Source: Alteriqipengyuania lutimaris (GTDB lineage: Bacteria > Pseudomonadota > Alphaproteobacteria > Sphingomonadales > Sphingomonadaceae). Taken from it: a stretch of 64,000 nucleotides of DNA. Positions 53,903 to 62,098 of this stretch are shown here, piece after piece. The position numbers and the translations under genes are program-made. Positions within the stretch are counted from its first letter, which is position 1, and every line of letters begins with the position of its first letter. The notes below the pieces were generated by a model that saw only the letters and a program-made list of their open reading frames with translations, did no database searches and had not been told where the DNA came from. The stretch covers positions 2,330,501 through 2,394,500 of the forward strand of contig NZ_QRBB01000001.1 of assembly GCF_003363135.1 (NCBI RefSeq). Direction: 5' to 3'.

Positions 53903-54687
53903 GCCGTCTGCACCTCACCTTCGCCTGCGAGGGCAGCACGCTGGCGGCGACGCTGGACACTGCCCCGCTGACCACCGGGCTGCTGCTGGTCAGCGGGGGC
54001 AACGAGCTGCGCAGCGGTGCCTTCCGGGGTCAGGCGCGGCTCGCGCAGACTATCGCCAAGCGCGGTTTCCCCGTCTTCCGTTACGATCGCCGCGGGGTCG
54101 GCGACAGCGAAGGCGTCAATCTCGGCTTTTCGGATTCCGAAGCCGATATTCGCGCCGCGCTGGAGGCATTTCAAGCCATCGCGCCGCAGCTCAAGCGCGT
54201 GATCGGCCTGGGCAATTGCGACGCGGCCAGCGCGCTGATGCTGGCGGGCGGCGCGGGCTGCGACGGGCTGGTCCTGTCCAATCCCTGGACCATCGAGGAC
54301 CATGCCGGGGGCAGCGGCGACTCCATGCCGCCGCCACAGGCGATCCGCGCGCGCTATCTAGAAAAGCTGGGCAATCCGCGCGAGGTCGCGCGGCTGCTGC
54401 GCGGAGGCGTGGACATGCGCAAGCTTGCCGGCGGGATTATGCGCGCCGCGCGCCCCGCCCCCGCAGCCAACGACCTCGCGACGCGGATGCAGGAAGGGCT
54501 CGCGCGGTTCGACGGGCCGACGCGTATCCTGCTCGCCAGTGCGGACCGAACCGCGCAGGCCTTCGAAGGGGCATGGCCCAGGGACGACGTCCGCCTCGTC
54601 CGCTGCGAAGGCGCGAGCCACGCGTTTGTCGAGCCGCATGCGCGCGAGTGGCTGGAGGCGAGAATCCTCGAAGCCCTGCGGGCCTAA
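53899..54687 (+). CDS. Exosortase A-associated hydrolase 1
   Basis: A 262-residue alpha/beta hydrolase. The start MSRLHLTFACEGSTLAATL overlaps the previous stop by ATGA. Landmarks are LLLVSGGNELRSGAFRGQARLAQ, FRYDRRGVGDSEG and the elbow IGLGNCDAASALML. The elbow has Cys where serine hydrolases have Ser, as in the family of locus hydrolase 1 (GLCDAAS in relatives). The likely acid and base lie in LLASADRTAQAF and CEGASHAFVEP. Its last four bases overlap the convergent RNA methyltransferase. Confidence 0.85.
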   Translation: MSRLHLTFACEGSTLAATLDTAPLTTGLLLVSGGNELRSGAFRGQARLAQTIAKRGFPVFRYDRRGVGDSEGVNLGFSDSEADIRAALEAFQAIAPQLKRVIGLGNCDAASALMLAGGAGCDGLVLSNPWTIEDHAGGSGDSMPPPQAIRARYLEKLGNPREVARLLRGGVDMRKLAGGIMRAARPAPAANDLATRMQEGLARFDGPTRILLASADRTAQAFEGAWPRDDVRLVRCEGASHAFVEPHAREWLEARILEALRA

Positions 54688-55892
54688 TCGCGCAGGAAAA
54701 GGCTCGCCAGTTCGACATGGGTCGACCAGCGGAACTGGCCGACGGGGCGCAGTTCGGCGAGGCGGAAGCCCGCATCCGCGAGGCGCCGCGCATCGCGTGC
54801 CCAGCTTTGCGGATTGCAGCTGATATAGGCGACGCGCGTGGCGGTGCTCTGCGCAATCTGGTCGACCTCGCTGCGCGCACCGGCGCGCGGAGGGTCAAGC
54901 AGAATGGCGCCGAATTTCGAGATCTCGGCAGCGGTCAGCGGGTCACGGAACAGGTCGCGATGCAGGGCGTGAACCGGCCTGCCCGACTGCCGCGCCGCCG
55001 CCTGGCAGGCGAGATGCGCAGCCCGGTCCGCCTCGGCCGCAAGCACCTTGCCCGGCCCGCCGAGCGCAAAGGCGAAGGTGCCCAGCCCCGCGAACAGGTC
55101 CGCCACGACCCCGTGACCCGCGCACCATTCCTTCGCCGCCGAAACAAGTGCCGCTTCGCCGTCGGAGGTCGGCTGGAGGAAGGCCCCATGCGGAAAGGCA
55201 ACCGGAACGCCGCCGATCGTGACCATCGCAGGGCTCGGCTCCCACACCGGTTCGGGCCCGTAACCTTCATCGATAGAAAGCCGTGCAAGGCCCTGTTCCC
55301 GCGCGAAATCGAGCAGCGCCTCGGTCTGTGCCAGCCCGTCGGGCGCAATGCCCTTGATCTCGACTGCAACGCCGCTGTCGATCCGCGTAAGCTGGATATC
55401 GGCGGCGAGCTTGCCCTGCCAGTGGCCCAGAAGAGCGCGAAGCGGCGCGACCAGCGCGAAGAGTTCGGGCGAGAGGATATGGCATTCCGCCATGTCGACG
55501 ATCCGGTGCGATCCGCCCTCGCGAAAGCCGATCACGATCTTCTTGCCGATCCGCGCAACGTGCAGCGTGGCGCGGCGGCGGCTGCGCGGCGGCGAGAGAT
55601 GCGGGGGCGCCAGCACTTCGGGCTCCAGTCCCTGCGACTCCGCGGCAAAGCGCACGCGCTCGCTCACGAACTGGGCGAGCGCCGCATCGTCGGCATGCTG
55701 GAGCTCGCACCCGCCGCATTGCGGGAAGTGCCGACAGGGCGGATCGACATGATGCGGGCCGGGAATGATCTCCCCGTCCGCATCGATCGCATCGCCCGGC
55801 ACCGCGCCCGCGACATGCCTGCCGCCTTCGGTCAACCCGTCGCCCTTGGCGGCGATGCGGACGACCGGGTCTGCCTGACCGGTCTGGCTCAC
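54684..55892 (-). CDS. RNA (uracil-5-) methyltransferase, RumA type
   Basis: A 402-residue SAM-dependent methyltransferase that makes m5U in rRNA or tRNA. The iron-sulfur ligands are visible as PCRHFPQCGGC (Cys53, 59, 62) and a cysteine in DMAECHILSP. The methylation fold includes VVADLFAGLGTFAFAL, LLDPPRAGAR, nucleophile Cys359 in YISCNPQSWARD and the general base Glu394 in HVELASL. The GTG start (MSQTGQADPV) overlaps the hydrate-repair stop by four bases. Whether it acts on 23S U1939 or U747 or tRNA is not clear. Confidence 0.85.
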   Translation of the reverse strand: MSQTGQADPVVRIAAKGDGLTEGGRHVAGAVPGDAIDADGEIIPGPHHVDPPCRHFPQCGGCELQHADDAALAQFVSERVRFAAESQGLEPEVLAPPHLSPPRSRRRATLHVARIGKKIVIGFREGGSHRIVDMAECHILSPELFALVAPLRALLGHWQGKLAADIQLTRIDSGVAVEIKGIAPDGLAQTEALLDFAREQGLARLSIDEGYGPEPVWEPSPAMVTIGGVPVAFPHGAFLQPTSDGEAALVSAAKEWCAGHGVVADLFAGLGTFAFALGGPGKVLAAEADRAAHLACQAAARQSGRPVHALHRDLFRDPLTAAEISKFGAILLDPPRAGARSEVDQIAQSTATRVAYISCNPQSWARDARRLADAGFRLAELRPVGQFRWSTHVELASLFLRD

Positions 55893-57259
55893 AGGAAATC
55901 CGCCAATGCAGGATGGACCGCCTCGGCCAGCATGGCGGCGGTGAAGCCCGGCCCCGCCCGCCGTGCCGCCGCCCCATGCAGATAGACCGCCTCGATGGTA
56001 GCCCGAGAGATGTCTTCGACTGCGGCAAGTCGCGCGGTGGCGATCCCGGCGAGCACGTCGCCCGAGCCCGCGACCGAGAGCCAGCGCGACGAGGCGGGGA
56101 AGAACCGGACCTGTCCGTCCTGCGCGAGCAGCGTATCGGCACCCTTGGCGAGCACTGCGCAGCGCGCTGCCTCCCCCAGCGCCAGGGCGCGAGCGCGCTT
56201 GGTTTCGCCCTCGACTCCGAACGCCTCGCACAATTGCGCCAGCTCGCCTTCATGCGGGGTCAAGAGGATCGGCGTATCGAGACCTTCCAGCATCGCAGGT
56301 TCGATCAGGTGGAGCGCATCGGCATCGAGGACCAGCGGCTTGCCGCAGGCGAGCGCAGATCTCAGCCGCGCGCGCGCGGTATCGTCGCGCCCCAGCCCCG
56401 GGCCGACCAGCACCGCCGAAATGCGCTCGTCCCCAAGCGCATCGTCCAGCTTCGAATCATCGCGCACCAGGTCGGGCGGATGGCCCGGATGGTCGTGTTC
56501 GCTCATCCATTTGACATAGCCCGCGCCGGAAAGCGCAGCGGCCTGCGAGGCAAGCAGGCTCGCGCCCGGCATAGCGCCGCCAACCACAGCCACCAGACCG
56601 CGCGTGTACTTGTGCGCGGCGAAGGCCGGAGGCGCGATGCCCGGACGTCCGGCGACGCGCAATCCGCTCTGCCGGTCCGGCACTCCAATTGGTACGAGCC
56701 GCGCAGCTCCGATCTTTTCAAGCGAGGCGCCTGAAAAATGCGCTGATTTCCAAGCGCCGAAGGCAAGTGTCAGGCCGAATGGGGGCAGCGCCTCGGGACC
56801 GCTGCCGGTGTCGGCATCGACACCACTCGGAACATCGAAAGCGACTGCGTGGGTGTGATTCGCTGCCAGCGCACCGATGGCCGACAGCAGGTCGTCCGAC
56901 GGAGGCCGCGACAGCCCGATCCCGAACAGCGCATCGACGAAGACCGTGCCGGAGACACCTTCCGCACTTTCCATGACGGGACCGGAGAACCGATCCGCCG
57001 CGCGGCGGGCGAGCTCGGACTTCGGCGCGATCGGTGCGACCACGCGCACCTCGAGCCCGCGGCTCTTCAGCGCCTGCGCCGCCACATAGCCGTCGCCGCC
57101 ATTATTGCCGGGCCCGCACAGCACCGTGACCGAGCCACCCGCCGCAAGGCGAGCAATCCAGTCCGCGGCGCCCTGCCCGGCGCGCTGCATGAGGTCCCAT
57201 TCCGCGATCCCGCTATCGACCAGCGCCGCCTCGGCGGCGCGCATCTGCTCGACCGTCAA
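55889..57259 (-). CDS. nnr: Bifunctional NAD(P)H-hydrate epimerase/dehydratase
   Basis: Repairs hydrated NAD(P)H. The N-terminal epimerase (residues 1 to ~210) has MQRAGQGAADW, CGPGNNGGDGYVAAQAL and FDVPSGVDADTG. The C-terminal ADP-dependent dehydratase has KYTRGLVAVVGGAMPGAS, VGPGLGRDD, LVLDADALHLI, TPHEGELAQL and AGSGDVLAGI. The start is uncertain: a TTG codon (MTVEQMRAAEAALV, 456 residues) or the ATG five codons on. The upstream small gene ends eight bases before. Confidence 0.92.
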   Translation of the reverse strand: MTVEQMRAAEAALVDSGIAEWDLMQRAGQGAADWIARLAAGGSVTVLCGPGNNGGDGYVAAQALKSRGLEVRVVAPIAPKSELARRAADRFSGPVMESAEGVSGTVFVDALFGIGLSRPPSDDLLSAIGALAANHTHAVAFDVPSGVDADTGSGPEALPPFGLTLAFGAWKSAHFSGASLEKIGAARLVPIGVPDRQSGLRVAGRPGIAPPAFAAHKYTRGLVAVVGGAMPGASLLASQAAALSGAGYVKWMSEHDHPGHPPDLVRDDSKLDDALGDERISAVLVGPGLGRDDTARARLRSALACGKPLVLDADALHLIEPAMLEGLDTPILLTPHEGELAQLCEAFGVEGETKRARALALGEAARCAVLAKGADTLLAQDGQVRFFPASSRWLSVAGSGDVLAGIATARLAAVEDISRATIEAVYLHGAAARRAGPGFTAAMLAEAVHPALADFL

Positions 57260-57266
57260 GACCTGA

Positions 57267-57695
57267 TCAGTCGGCGGTGGCGGGGAAGCGGTATCGGTTT
57301 CCGGCGATGGAGATTTCGAGCGTGTCACCGCTGAGCATTTGGTCCACCTTCTCCGCGCCTGCAACCGCTGCGAGGCCGGAACCGTCGGCAAGCACCGCGA
57401 AAAGCCGGAATCCGCCATTGGGATGGAATACTGCAAGCCATTCTTCGCCATCGACGGTGCGCGGCTCGACCGTGCAGGTGTCCGCAAAGCTGCCTGCGCC
57501 GTTCAGCGCGCAGGCGATGGAGTAGCGATCGTCGCCACCGGCAGCATCGCCGGATGGATCGTCAGCGAGAGAAGCCGAGGCATCCGGTCGGTCGGAATTG
57601 GTGCCGGCGACCAATGCGATGGCATCGCCGCCGCAGGTCACCAGTAGCGCCGCGAGCCCGGCCACGACGAATGCGGCAGCAATTTTTGTCCACAT
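57267..57695 (-). CDS. Small secreted or anchored hypothetical protein
   Basis: Not recognised. The 142-residue protein has an N-terminal hydrophobic segment (MWTKIAAAFVVAGLAALLVT) followed by a C-G-G that could be a weak lipobox, then an acidic linker and a compact C-terminal part with two cysteines (ACALNG, DTCTVEP). It is just upstream of the hydrate-repair gene and ends eight bases before it, suggesting one operon. Its role is unknown. Confidence 0.7.
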   Translation of the reverse strand: MWTKIAAAFVVAGLAALLVTCGGDAIALVAGTNSDRPDASASLADDPSGDAAGGDDRYSIACALNGAGSFADTCTVEPRTVDGEEWLAVFHPNGGFRLFAVLADGSGLAAVAGAEKVDQMLSGDTLEISIAGNRYRFPATAD

Positions 57696-57799
57696 GGCCC
57701 CTCGCGATCCTGGCTTGGCGTCTCCTGAAACCCGGAGGAGAAAGACCTTAGCGGCAAATGGTAAGCAGGGCCTTTACGCTGATTCCTGGCCCACAAGGC

Positions 57800-58537
57800 T
57801 CAGCGCGGGCCAAGCGCGGCGAGTACCTGCTGGGCGACCTGGGCAATACGTTCCGCCCACACCGCCTGGTGGCTCTTGCGGGCGACGAGATCCTGCCGCA
57901 CCTCGATCGTCAGGTAGGGGATGCCGTTGGCCTCTGCGTGCCGGTCCATCGTCGCATTGAGCTGCTTGCCCGAATAGGGTTCGTTATCGCCCACGGTGAA
58001 ACCCATGTCGGTGAAGCTGTCGATGGCGATCCGCGCGGCCGAATCGTCCTGGTTGTAGAGCAGGCCGACGTCCCACGGGCGCTCTTCCCCGGTCGACCCC
58101 ATGATGGGCGTGAAGCTGTGGATCGCGAGAATCAGGGCAGGCCGCGCCTCGGCAACCATCTCGGCGAAAGCCTCGTGATAGGGCCGGTGATACTCGGCGA
58201 TCCGCCGTTCGACGTCGGCGCCGATATTGCCGGGGATCGTGTGCCCGTCGCTGCTGGTCACGACCAGCGCATCGTCGCCCTCGTTGCGGTGGAGATCGAT
58301 GACGAGACGGCTGACAGTGGCAACCTGCGCCGGGATGCCGTGCTTTCGCGCCAGCCGCTCGGCGATGCCTGCCGTGCCGATGTCGATCGCGATGTGCTTG
58401 TCCATCAATTCGGCAGGAATGCCCAGCTCGATGTCGTCGGGTACGCGGTTGCTGGCATGGTCGGCAACGGCGATGATCCCGCCGCGCGTCATGCGTCCTT
58501 GGGGCGTTCCGAAACGGAGAAAAGGTGCGTCTGTCAT
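57800..58537 (-). CDS. N-formylglutamate amidohydrolase-like protein
   Basis: A 245-residue zinc-dependent amidohydrolase of the N-formylglutamate amidohydrolase (HutG) family, which in histidine breakdown releases formate and glutamate. Family features are VADHASNRVPDD near the start, RLVIDLHRNEGDDALV, ILAIHSFTPIM and LTIEVRQDLV. No other hut gene lies nearby, so its real substrate is open. It begins five bases after the ispE stop. Confidence 0.85.
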   Translation of the reverse strand: MTDAPFLRFGTPQGRMTRGGIIAVADHASNRVPDDIELGIPAELMDKHIAIDIGTAGIAERLARKHGIPAQVATVSRLVIDLHRNEGDDALVVTSSDGHTIPGNIGADVERRIAEYHRPYHEAFAEMVAEARPALILAIHSFTPIMGSTGEERPWDVGLLYNQDDSAARIAIDSFTDMGFTVGDNEPYSGKQLNATMDRHAEANGIPYLTIEVRQDLVARKSHQAVWAERIAQVAQQVLAALGPR

Positions 58538-58542
58538 GGCCG

Positions 58543-59349
58543 CTATCTAAGGGCGGTGGCCATGCTCCACCAGTCCGGATGCGCTTTCGCGATCGCTTCG
58601 GCCGCCCGGTCGCGGTCATTCGCGTCCGGGAAAAGCGCGAAACAGGTCGCGCCGGAGCCGGACATGCGAGCCAGCAGGGGGTCGGTGGCGCGTAGCGCGT
58701 CGAGCACATCGGCGATGACCGGGCAGATCGAGATGGCAGGCGCTTCGAGGTCGTTGCGGCCATTCAGCGCGATTGCGCGCGCCGTGCCTTCGGCCAGCGC
58801 GCCGCGATCCTGGCCATCCCATGCCTTGAAAACTGGCCCGGTGCTGAGCGCGACGCGAGGATTGACCAGCAGCACGGGCGTTCCGGCAAGGTCGTTGTCG
58901 AGCGGCGCGAGATCCTCGCCCACTCCGCGTCCCACCGCCATTTCCGAGCGGACGCACACCGGCACATCCGCGCCGAGGTCCAGCGCGCGGGCTTTCCAGT
59001 CGGCGGGCAGGCCATGGGCATTCTCGATCAGCCGGAAAACCGCGCCCGCATCGGCCGAGCCCCCGCCCAGCCCCGCCGCGACGGGCAGGTTCTTTTCGAG
59101 CGTGATCGCAAGGCCACCGGGATGCGGCAGCGCGCTCAGTGCCCGCGCGACGAGGTTGTCACCCGGGTCGCCGACATTGCCGCCGAACTCGCCGACAGTG
59201 CGCACTTCGTCGCGCGCCGTCGGCTCAGCGCTCAGCACATCGCCATGCTCGCAAAAGGCGAACAGCGTCTTGAGCTCATGATAGCCATCCTCGCGCCGCT
59301 GGCGGACATGCAGCGCAAGGTTGAGCTTGGCGTAGGCCGTTTCGCGCAT
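58543..59349 (-). CDS. ispE: 4-diphosphocytidyl-2-C-methyl-D-erythritol kinase
   Basis: GHMP kinase of the methylerythritol phosphate isoprenoid route, 268 residues. The ATP site is LPVAAGLGGGSADAGAVFRL, the N-terminal signature MRETAYAKLNLALHVRQRREDGYHEL, and the C-terminal ARMSGSGATCFALF. The ATG is preceded by GGGGAGAGGG. It follows a repeat element that separates it from the ETF-ubiquinone oxidoreductase gene. Confidence 0.95.
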   Translation of the reverse strand: MRETAYAKLNLALHVRQRREDGYHELKTLFAFCEHGDVLSAEPTARDEVRTVGEFGGNVGDPGDNLVARALSALPHPGGLAITLEKNLPVAAGLGGGSADAGAVFRLIENAHGLPADWKARALDLGADVPVCVRSEMAVGRGVGEDLAPLDNDLAGTPVLLVNPRVALSTGPVFKAWDGQDRGALAEGTARAIALNGRNDLEAPAISICPVIADVLDALRATDPLLARMSGSGATCFALFPDANDRDRAAEAIAKAHPDWWSMATALR

Positions 59350-59354
59350 CAAAG

Positions 59355-59485
59355 CCCTCTCCCCTCGAGGGGAGAGGGTTGGGAGAGGGGTGCGCTGCGC
59401 CTGCAATCCTTCAAACCCCTCTCAACTATGCTTAGCGAGCAGGCTCGCAAGGCTCCGTATCCCTCCCCGAACGGGGCGAGAGAAG
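59355..59485. repeat. Composite intergenic repeat element
   Basis: This ~130-base non-coding block starts with a perfect 24-base palindrome (CCCTCTCCCCTC followed by GAGGGGAGAGGG, 59355-59378). It then has GGGAGAGGGG and an opposing CCCCTCTC (a second inverted pair), followed by GCGAGC-AG-GCTCGC and CCCCGAACGGGG small hairpins. The arrangement is like the miniature repeats scattered through Sphingomonadales genomes. It sits between ETF-QO and ispE. Confidence 0.6.
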
Positions 59486-59559
59486 TCGTCCCGGAAGGAC
59501 TTGGGGGACCAGATACGAGAGCCATCAATGACGAGGACGGGCTTGGCAGGCAGCCCGCA

Positions 59560-61206
59560 TCACATATTCGGATAGTTCGGCCCGCCGCCGCCTTCTGGCA
59601 CGGTCCAGACGATGTTCTGGTTCGGGTCCTTGATGTCGCAGGTCTTGCAGTGGACGCAGTTCTGGGCGTTGATCACGAACTTGTCCTCGCCCGTGTCCTC
59701 GTCCTTCACCCATTCGTAGACGCCCGCGGGGCAGTAGCGCTGCGAGAGGCCGGCATAGACGCCCAATTCGCTTTGCTTCTGCAGTTCCATGTCCAGCACC
59801 TTGAGGTGCTTGGGCTGGTCTTCCGCGTGATTGGTGAAGCTGTAGGCGACGCTCGTCAGCTTATCGAAGCTGATTTCGCCGTCGGGCTTGGGATAGACGA
59901 TCGGGTCGTGCAGGTCGGCGCGCTGCGTGTGCTTGTAGTCGGGCGTGTGCTTGAGCGTGAACGGCAGGCCGATCTTCAGCGTGCGCATCCACATGTCGAT
60001 CCCGGCCATCACGGTGCCGATGTCGCCACCCAGCTTGGCAATCGCGGGCTGGGCGTTCTTCACCTTCTTGAGCTCGGTCGCGATCCAGCTGGTCCGCACC
60101 GCCTCTTCGTATTCGTCGAGCTGGGTGTGTTCCTTGCCCGCCGCGATCGCCGCCGCCACGCTTTCGGCCGCCAGCATCCCGCTCTTCATCGCGGTATGGC
60201 TGCCCTTGATCCGCGGTACGTTGACGAAGCCTGCCGAGCAGCCGACCAGCGCGCCGCCGGGGAAGGCGAGCTGCGGCACGCTCTGCCAGCCGCCTTCGTT
60301 GATCACGCGCGCGCCATAGGCCACGCGCTTGCCGCCCTCGATGATCGCGCAGATATCGGGGTGGTGCTTCCAGCGCTGGAATTCCTGGTAGGGCGAGAGA
60401 TAGGGGTTCGCGTAGTCGAGCGCGACCACGAAGCCCAATGCGACCTGGTTGTCGCCGATATGGTAGAGGAAGCCGCCGCCCCAGCTGTCATTGTCGAGCG
60501 GCCAGCCCTGCGTGTGGATCACCCGGCCCGGAACGTGCTTCTCGGGATCGATCTCCCACAGCTCCTTCATGCCGAGGCCGTAGGTCTGCGGCTGGCAGTC
60601 CTTCTCGAGGTCGTACTTCGCCTTGAGCTGCTTGGTCAGGCTGCCACGCGCGCCTTCGGCGAACAGCGTGTACTTGGCATGGATTTCCATGCCCGGCTGC
60701 CAGTCGTCCTTCTTCGAGCCGTCTTCCGCGATACCCATGTCCGCAGTGGCGACGCCGGTGACGGCGCCCGTCTCGTCATAGAGAATTTCGGCGGCGGGGA
60801 AGCCGGGGAACACCATCACGCCCATGCTTTCCGCCTGCTCACCCAGCCAGCGGGTGAGGTTGGCGAGGCTGCCGGCATAATTGCCCTTGTTGCTCATCAG
60901 CGGGGGCATGAGGGCATGCGGCATGGGGAACTTGCCGTTCTTGCGCAGCATCCAGTGCCAGTTGTCGGTCACGGGCACTTCGCCGATCGGGCAGTCCATC
61001 TCCTGCCAGTTCGGGAACAGTTCGCTGAGCGCCTTGGGATCGTGCACGACGCCCGAAAGGATATGCGCGCCGATCTCCGAACCTTTCTCGAGAACGATGA
61101 CTTCGAGCTCTTCGTTGATCTGCTTGAGACGGATGGCTGCGGCCAGCCCGGCGGGCCCGCCACCAACCACCAGCACGTCGCACGGCATGGATTCGCGTTC
61201 GGTCAT
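59560..61206 (-). CDS. etfQO: Electron-transfer flavoprotein-ubiquinone oxidoreductase
   Basis: Passes electrons from ETF to ubiquinone. The 548-residue protein starts MTERESMPCDVLVVGGGPAG, the FAD dinucleotide fold, contains GCSAGFVNVPRIKGSHTAMKSG for quinone/FAD contact, and ends with a 4Fe-4S domain whose ligands include YCPAGVYEW and NCVHCKTCDIKDP. An AAGGGGACT site precedes the ATG. It is divergent from the glycosylase-like gene. Confidence 0.96.
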   Translation of the reverse strand: MTERESMPCDVLVVGGGPAGLAAAIRLKQINEELEVIVLEKGSEIGAHILSGVVHDPKALSELFPNWQEMDCPIGEVPVTDNWHWMLRKNGKFPMPHALMPPLMSNKGNYAGSLANLTRWLGEQAESMGVMVFPGFPAAEILYDETGAVTGVATADMGIAEDGSKKDDWQPGMEIHAKYTLFAEGARGSLTKQLKAKYDLEKDCQPQTYGLGMKELWEIDPEKHVPGRVIHTQGWPLDNDSWGGGFLYHIGDNQVALGFVVALDYANPYLSPYQEFQRWKHHPDICAIIEGGKRVAYGARVINEGGWQSVPQLAFPGGALVGCSAGFVNVPRIKGSHTAMKSGMLAAESVAAAIAAGKEHTQLDEYEEAVRTSWIATELKKVKNAQPAIAKLGGDIGTVMAGIDMWMRTLKIGLPFTLKHTPDYKHTQRADLHDPIVYPKPDGEISFDKLTSVAYSFTNHAEDQPKHLKVLDMELQKQSELGVYAGLSQRYCPAGVYEWVKDEDTGEDKFVINAQNCVHCKTCDIKDPNQNIVWTVPEGGGGPNYPNM

Positions 61207-61291
61207 AGTCCCCTTAAAGCCCTTTCCCGGCTGATTTTGCGTTTGTTCCGACTTGATTGCCTGCGCGCCACAGGTCAAGACCTGCCTTGGA

Positions 61292-62098
61292 ATGGCCGAT
61301 CTTTCCACCCAGCCCGCCGCGATCCGTGAAGCGTTCCTCGCCAGCCTCGACTGGTGGCGGGAGGCAGGCGTGGAAGAGCATGTCTCCGATACGCCTTCGG
61401 GGTGGCTCAAATCGCGCGAAGAGGCTGCACCGGGGCCCACCGCCGTAGAAGAAACCGCAATTGCCCCTGCCCCTGCTGCCGAACCGGTTCGCAAGGGCGC
61501 GCTATCGCGCTTCCTCGCCGATGCCGACAGGGCCAGCCACCCGGGCGATCCGGGCGAATGGCCCGAAAGCCTCGAAAAGTTTCGGACCTGGTGGATGGAA
61601 AGCGACCAGGTCGACGCGCCGGGCGCTTTTCCGCGCGTCGCGCCGCACGGACTGTCACAGGCCGAGGCCATGCTGGTGATCGACCAGCCGCAGGCGAACG
61701 ACGAAGGCACGCTGCTGGGCGGACCTGCGGGAACGCTCGCGAACAACATGCTGCGAGCGATGGGCATCGCACAGGACGAGCGCTATGTCGCCAGCCTGCT
61801 GCCGCGCCACACGCTGCGGCCCGACTGGAAGGCGGTAGGCGAAGCGGGATATGGCAAGCTGCTGCTCCACCACATCGCGCTCGCCGCCCCGAAGCGGTTG
61901 ATCGTGTGCGGAGAACGCATCTGGTCGCTGCTGGCGCACGAAACGGCGCAGGATCCGGGAGCGTTAACCATTAGCGCCGGTGAGTTTGGTAATGTCCCGG
62001 CCTTCGCGATACCGGATTTGCCGACCCTCCTGCGCAATCCGGCCAAGCGCGCCCAAACCTGGACCCGATGGCTCGACTGGAACGAAAGCCCCCGATGA
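61292..62098 (+). CDS. Uracil-DNA-glycosylase-like protein
   Basis: A 268-residue protein with a C-terminal half resembling the family-4 UDG fold: VIDQPQANDEGTLLGGPAGTLANNMLRAMGI corresponds to motif 1, and YVASLLPRHTLRPDW, LIVCGERIWSLLA and the conserved helix follow. However, the motif-1 G-E-A-P-G and the four iron-sulfur cysteines are missing, so glycosylase activity is doubtful. The N-terminal 100 residues are a poorly conserved, partly disordered region (EEAAPGPTAVEETAIAPAP). It is in an ATGA overlap with the transglycosylase. Confidence 0.65.
   Translation: MADLSTQPAAIREAFLASLDWWREAGVEEHVSDTPSGWLKSREEAAPGPTAVEETAIAPAPAAEPVRKGALSRFLADADRASHPGDPGEWPESLEKFRTWWMESDQVDAPGAFPRVAPHGLSQAEAMLVIDQPQANDEGTLLGGPAGTLANNMLRAMGIAQDERYVASLLPRHTLRPDWKAVGEAGYGKLLLHHIALAAPKRLIVCGERIWSLLAHETAQDPGALTISAGEFGNVPAFAIPDLPTLLRNPAKRAQTWTRWLDWNESPR

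Noticed and set aside
59014-61329. A 771-residue plus-strand open frame opposite ispE and ETF-QO
   Set aside because: It crosses two real minus-strand genes and an intergenic repeat, and has no recognisable domain.
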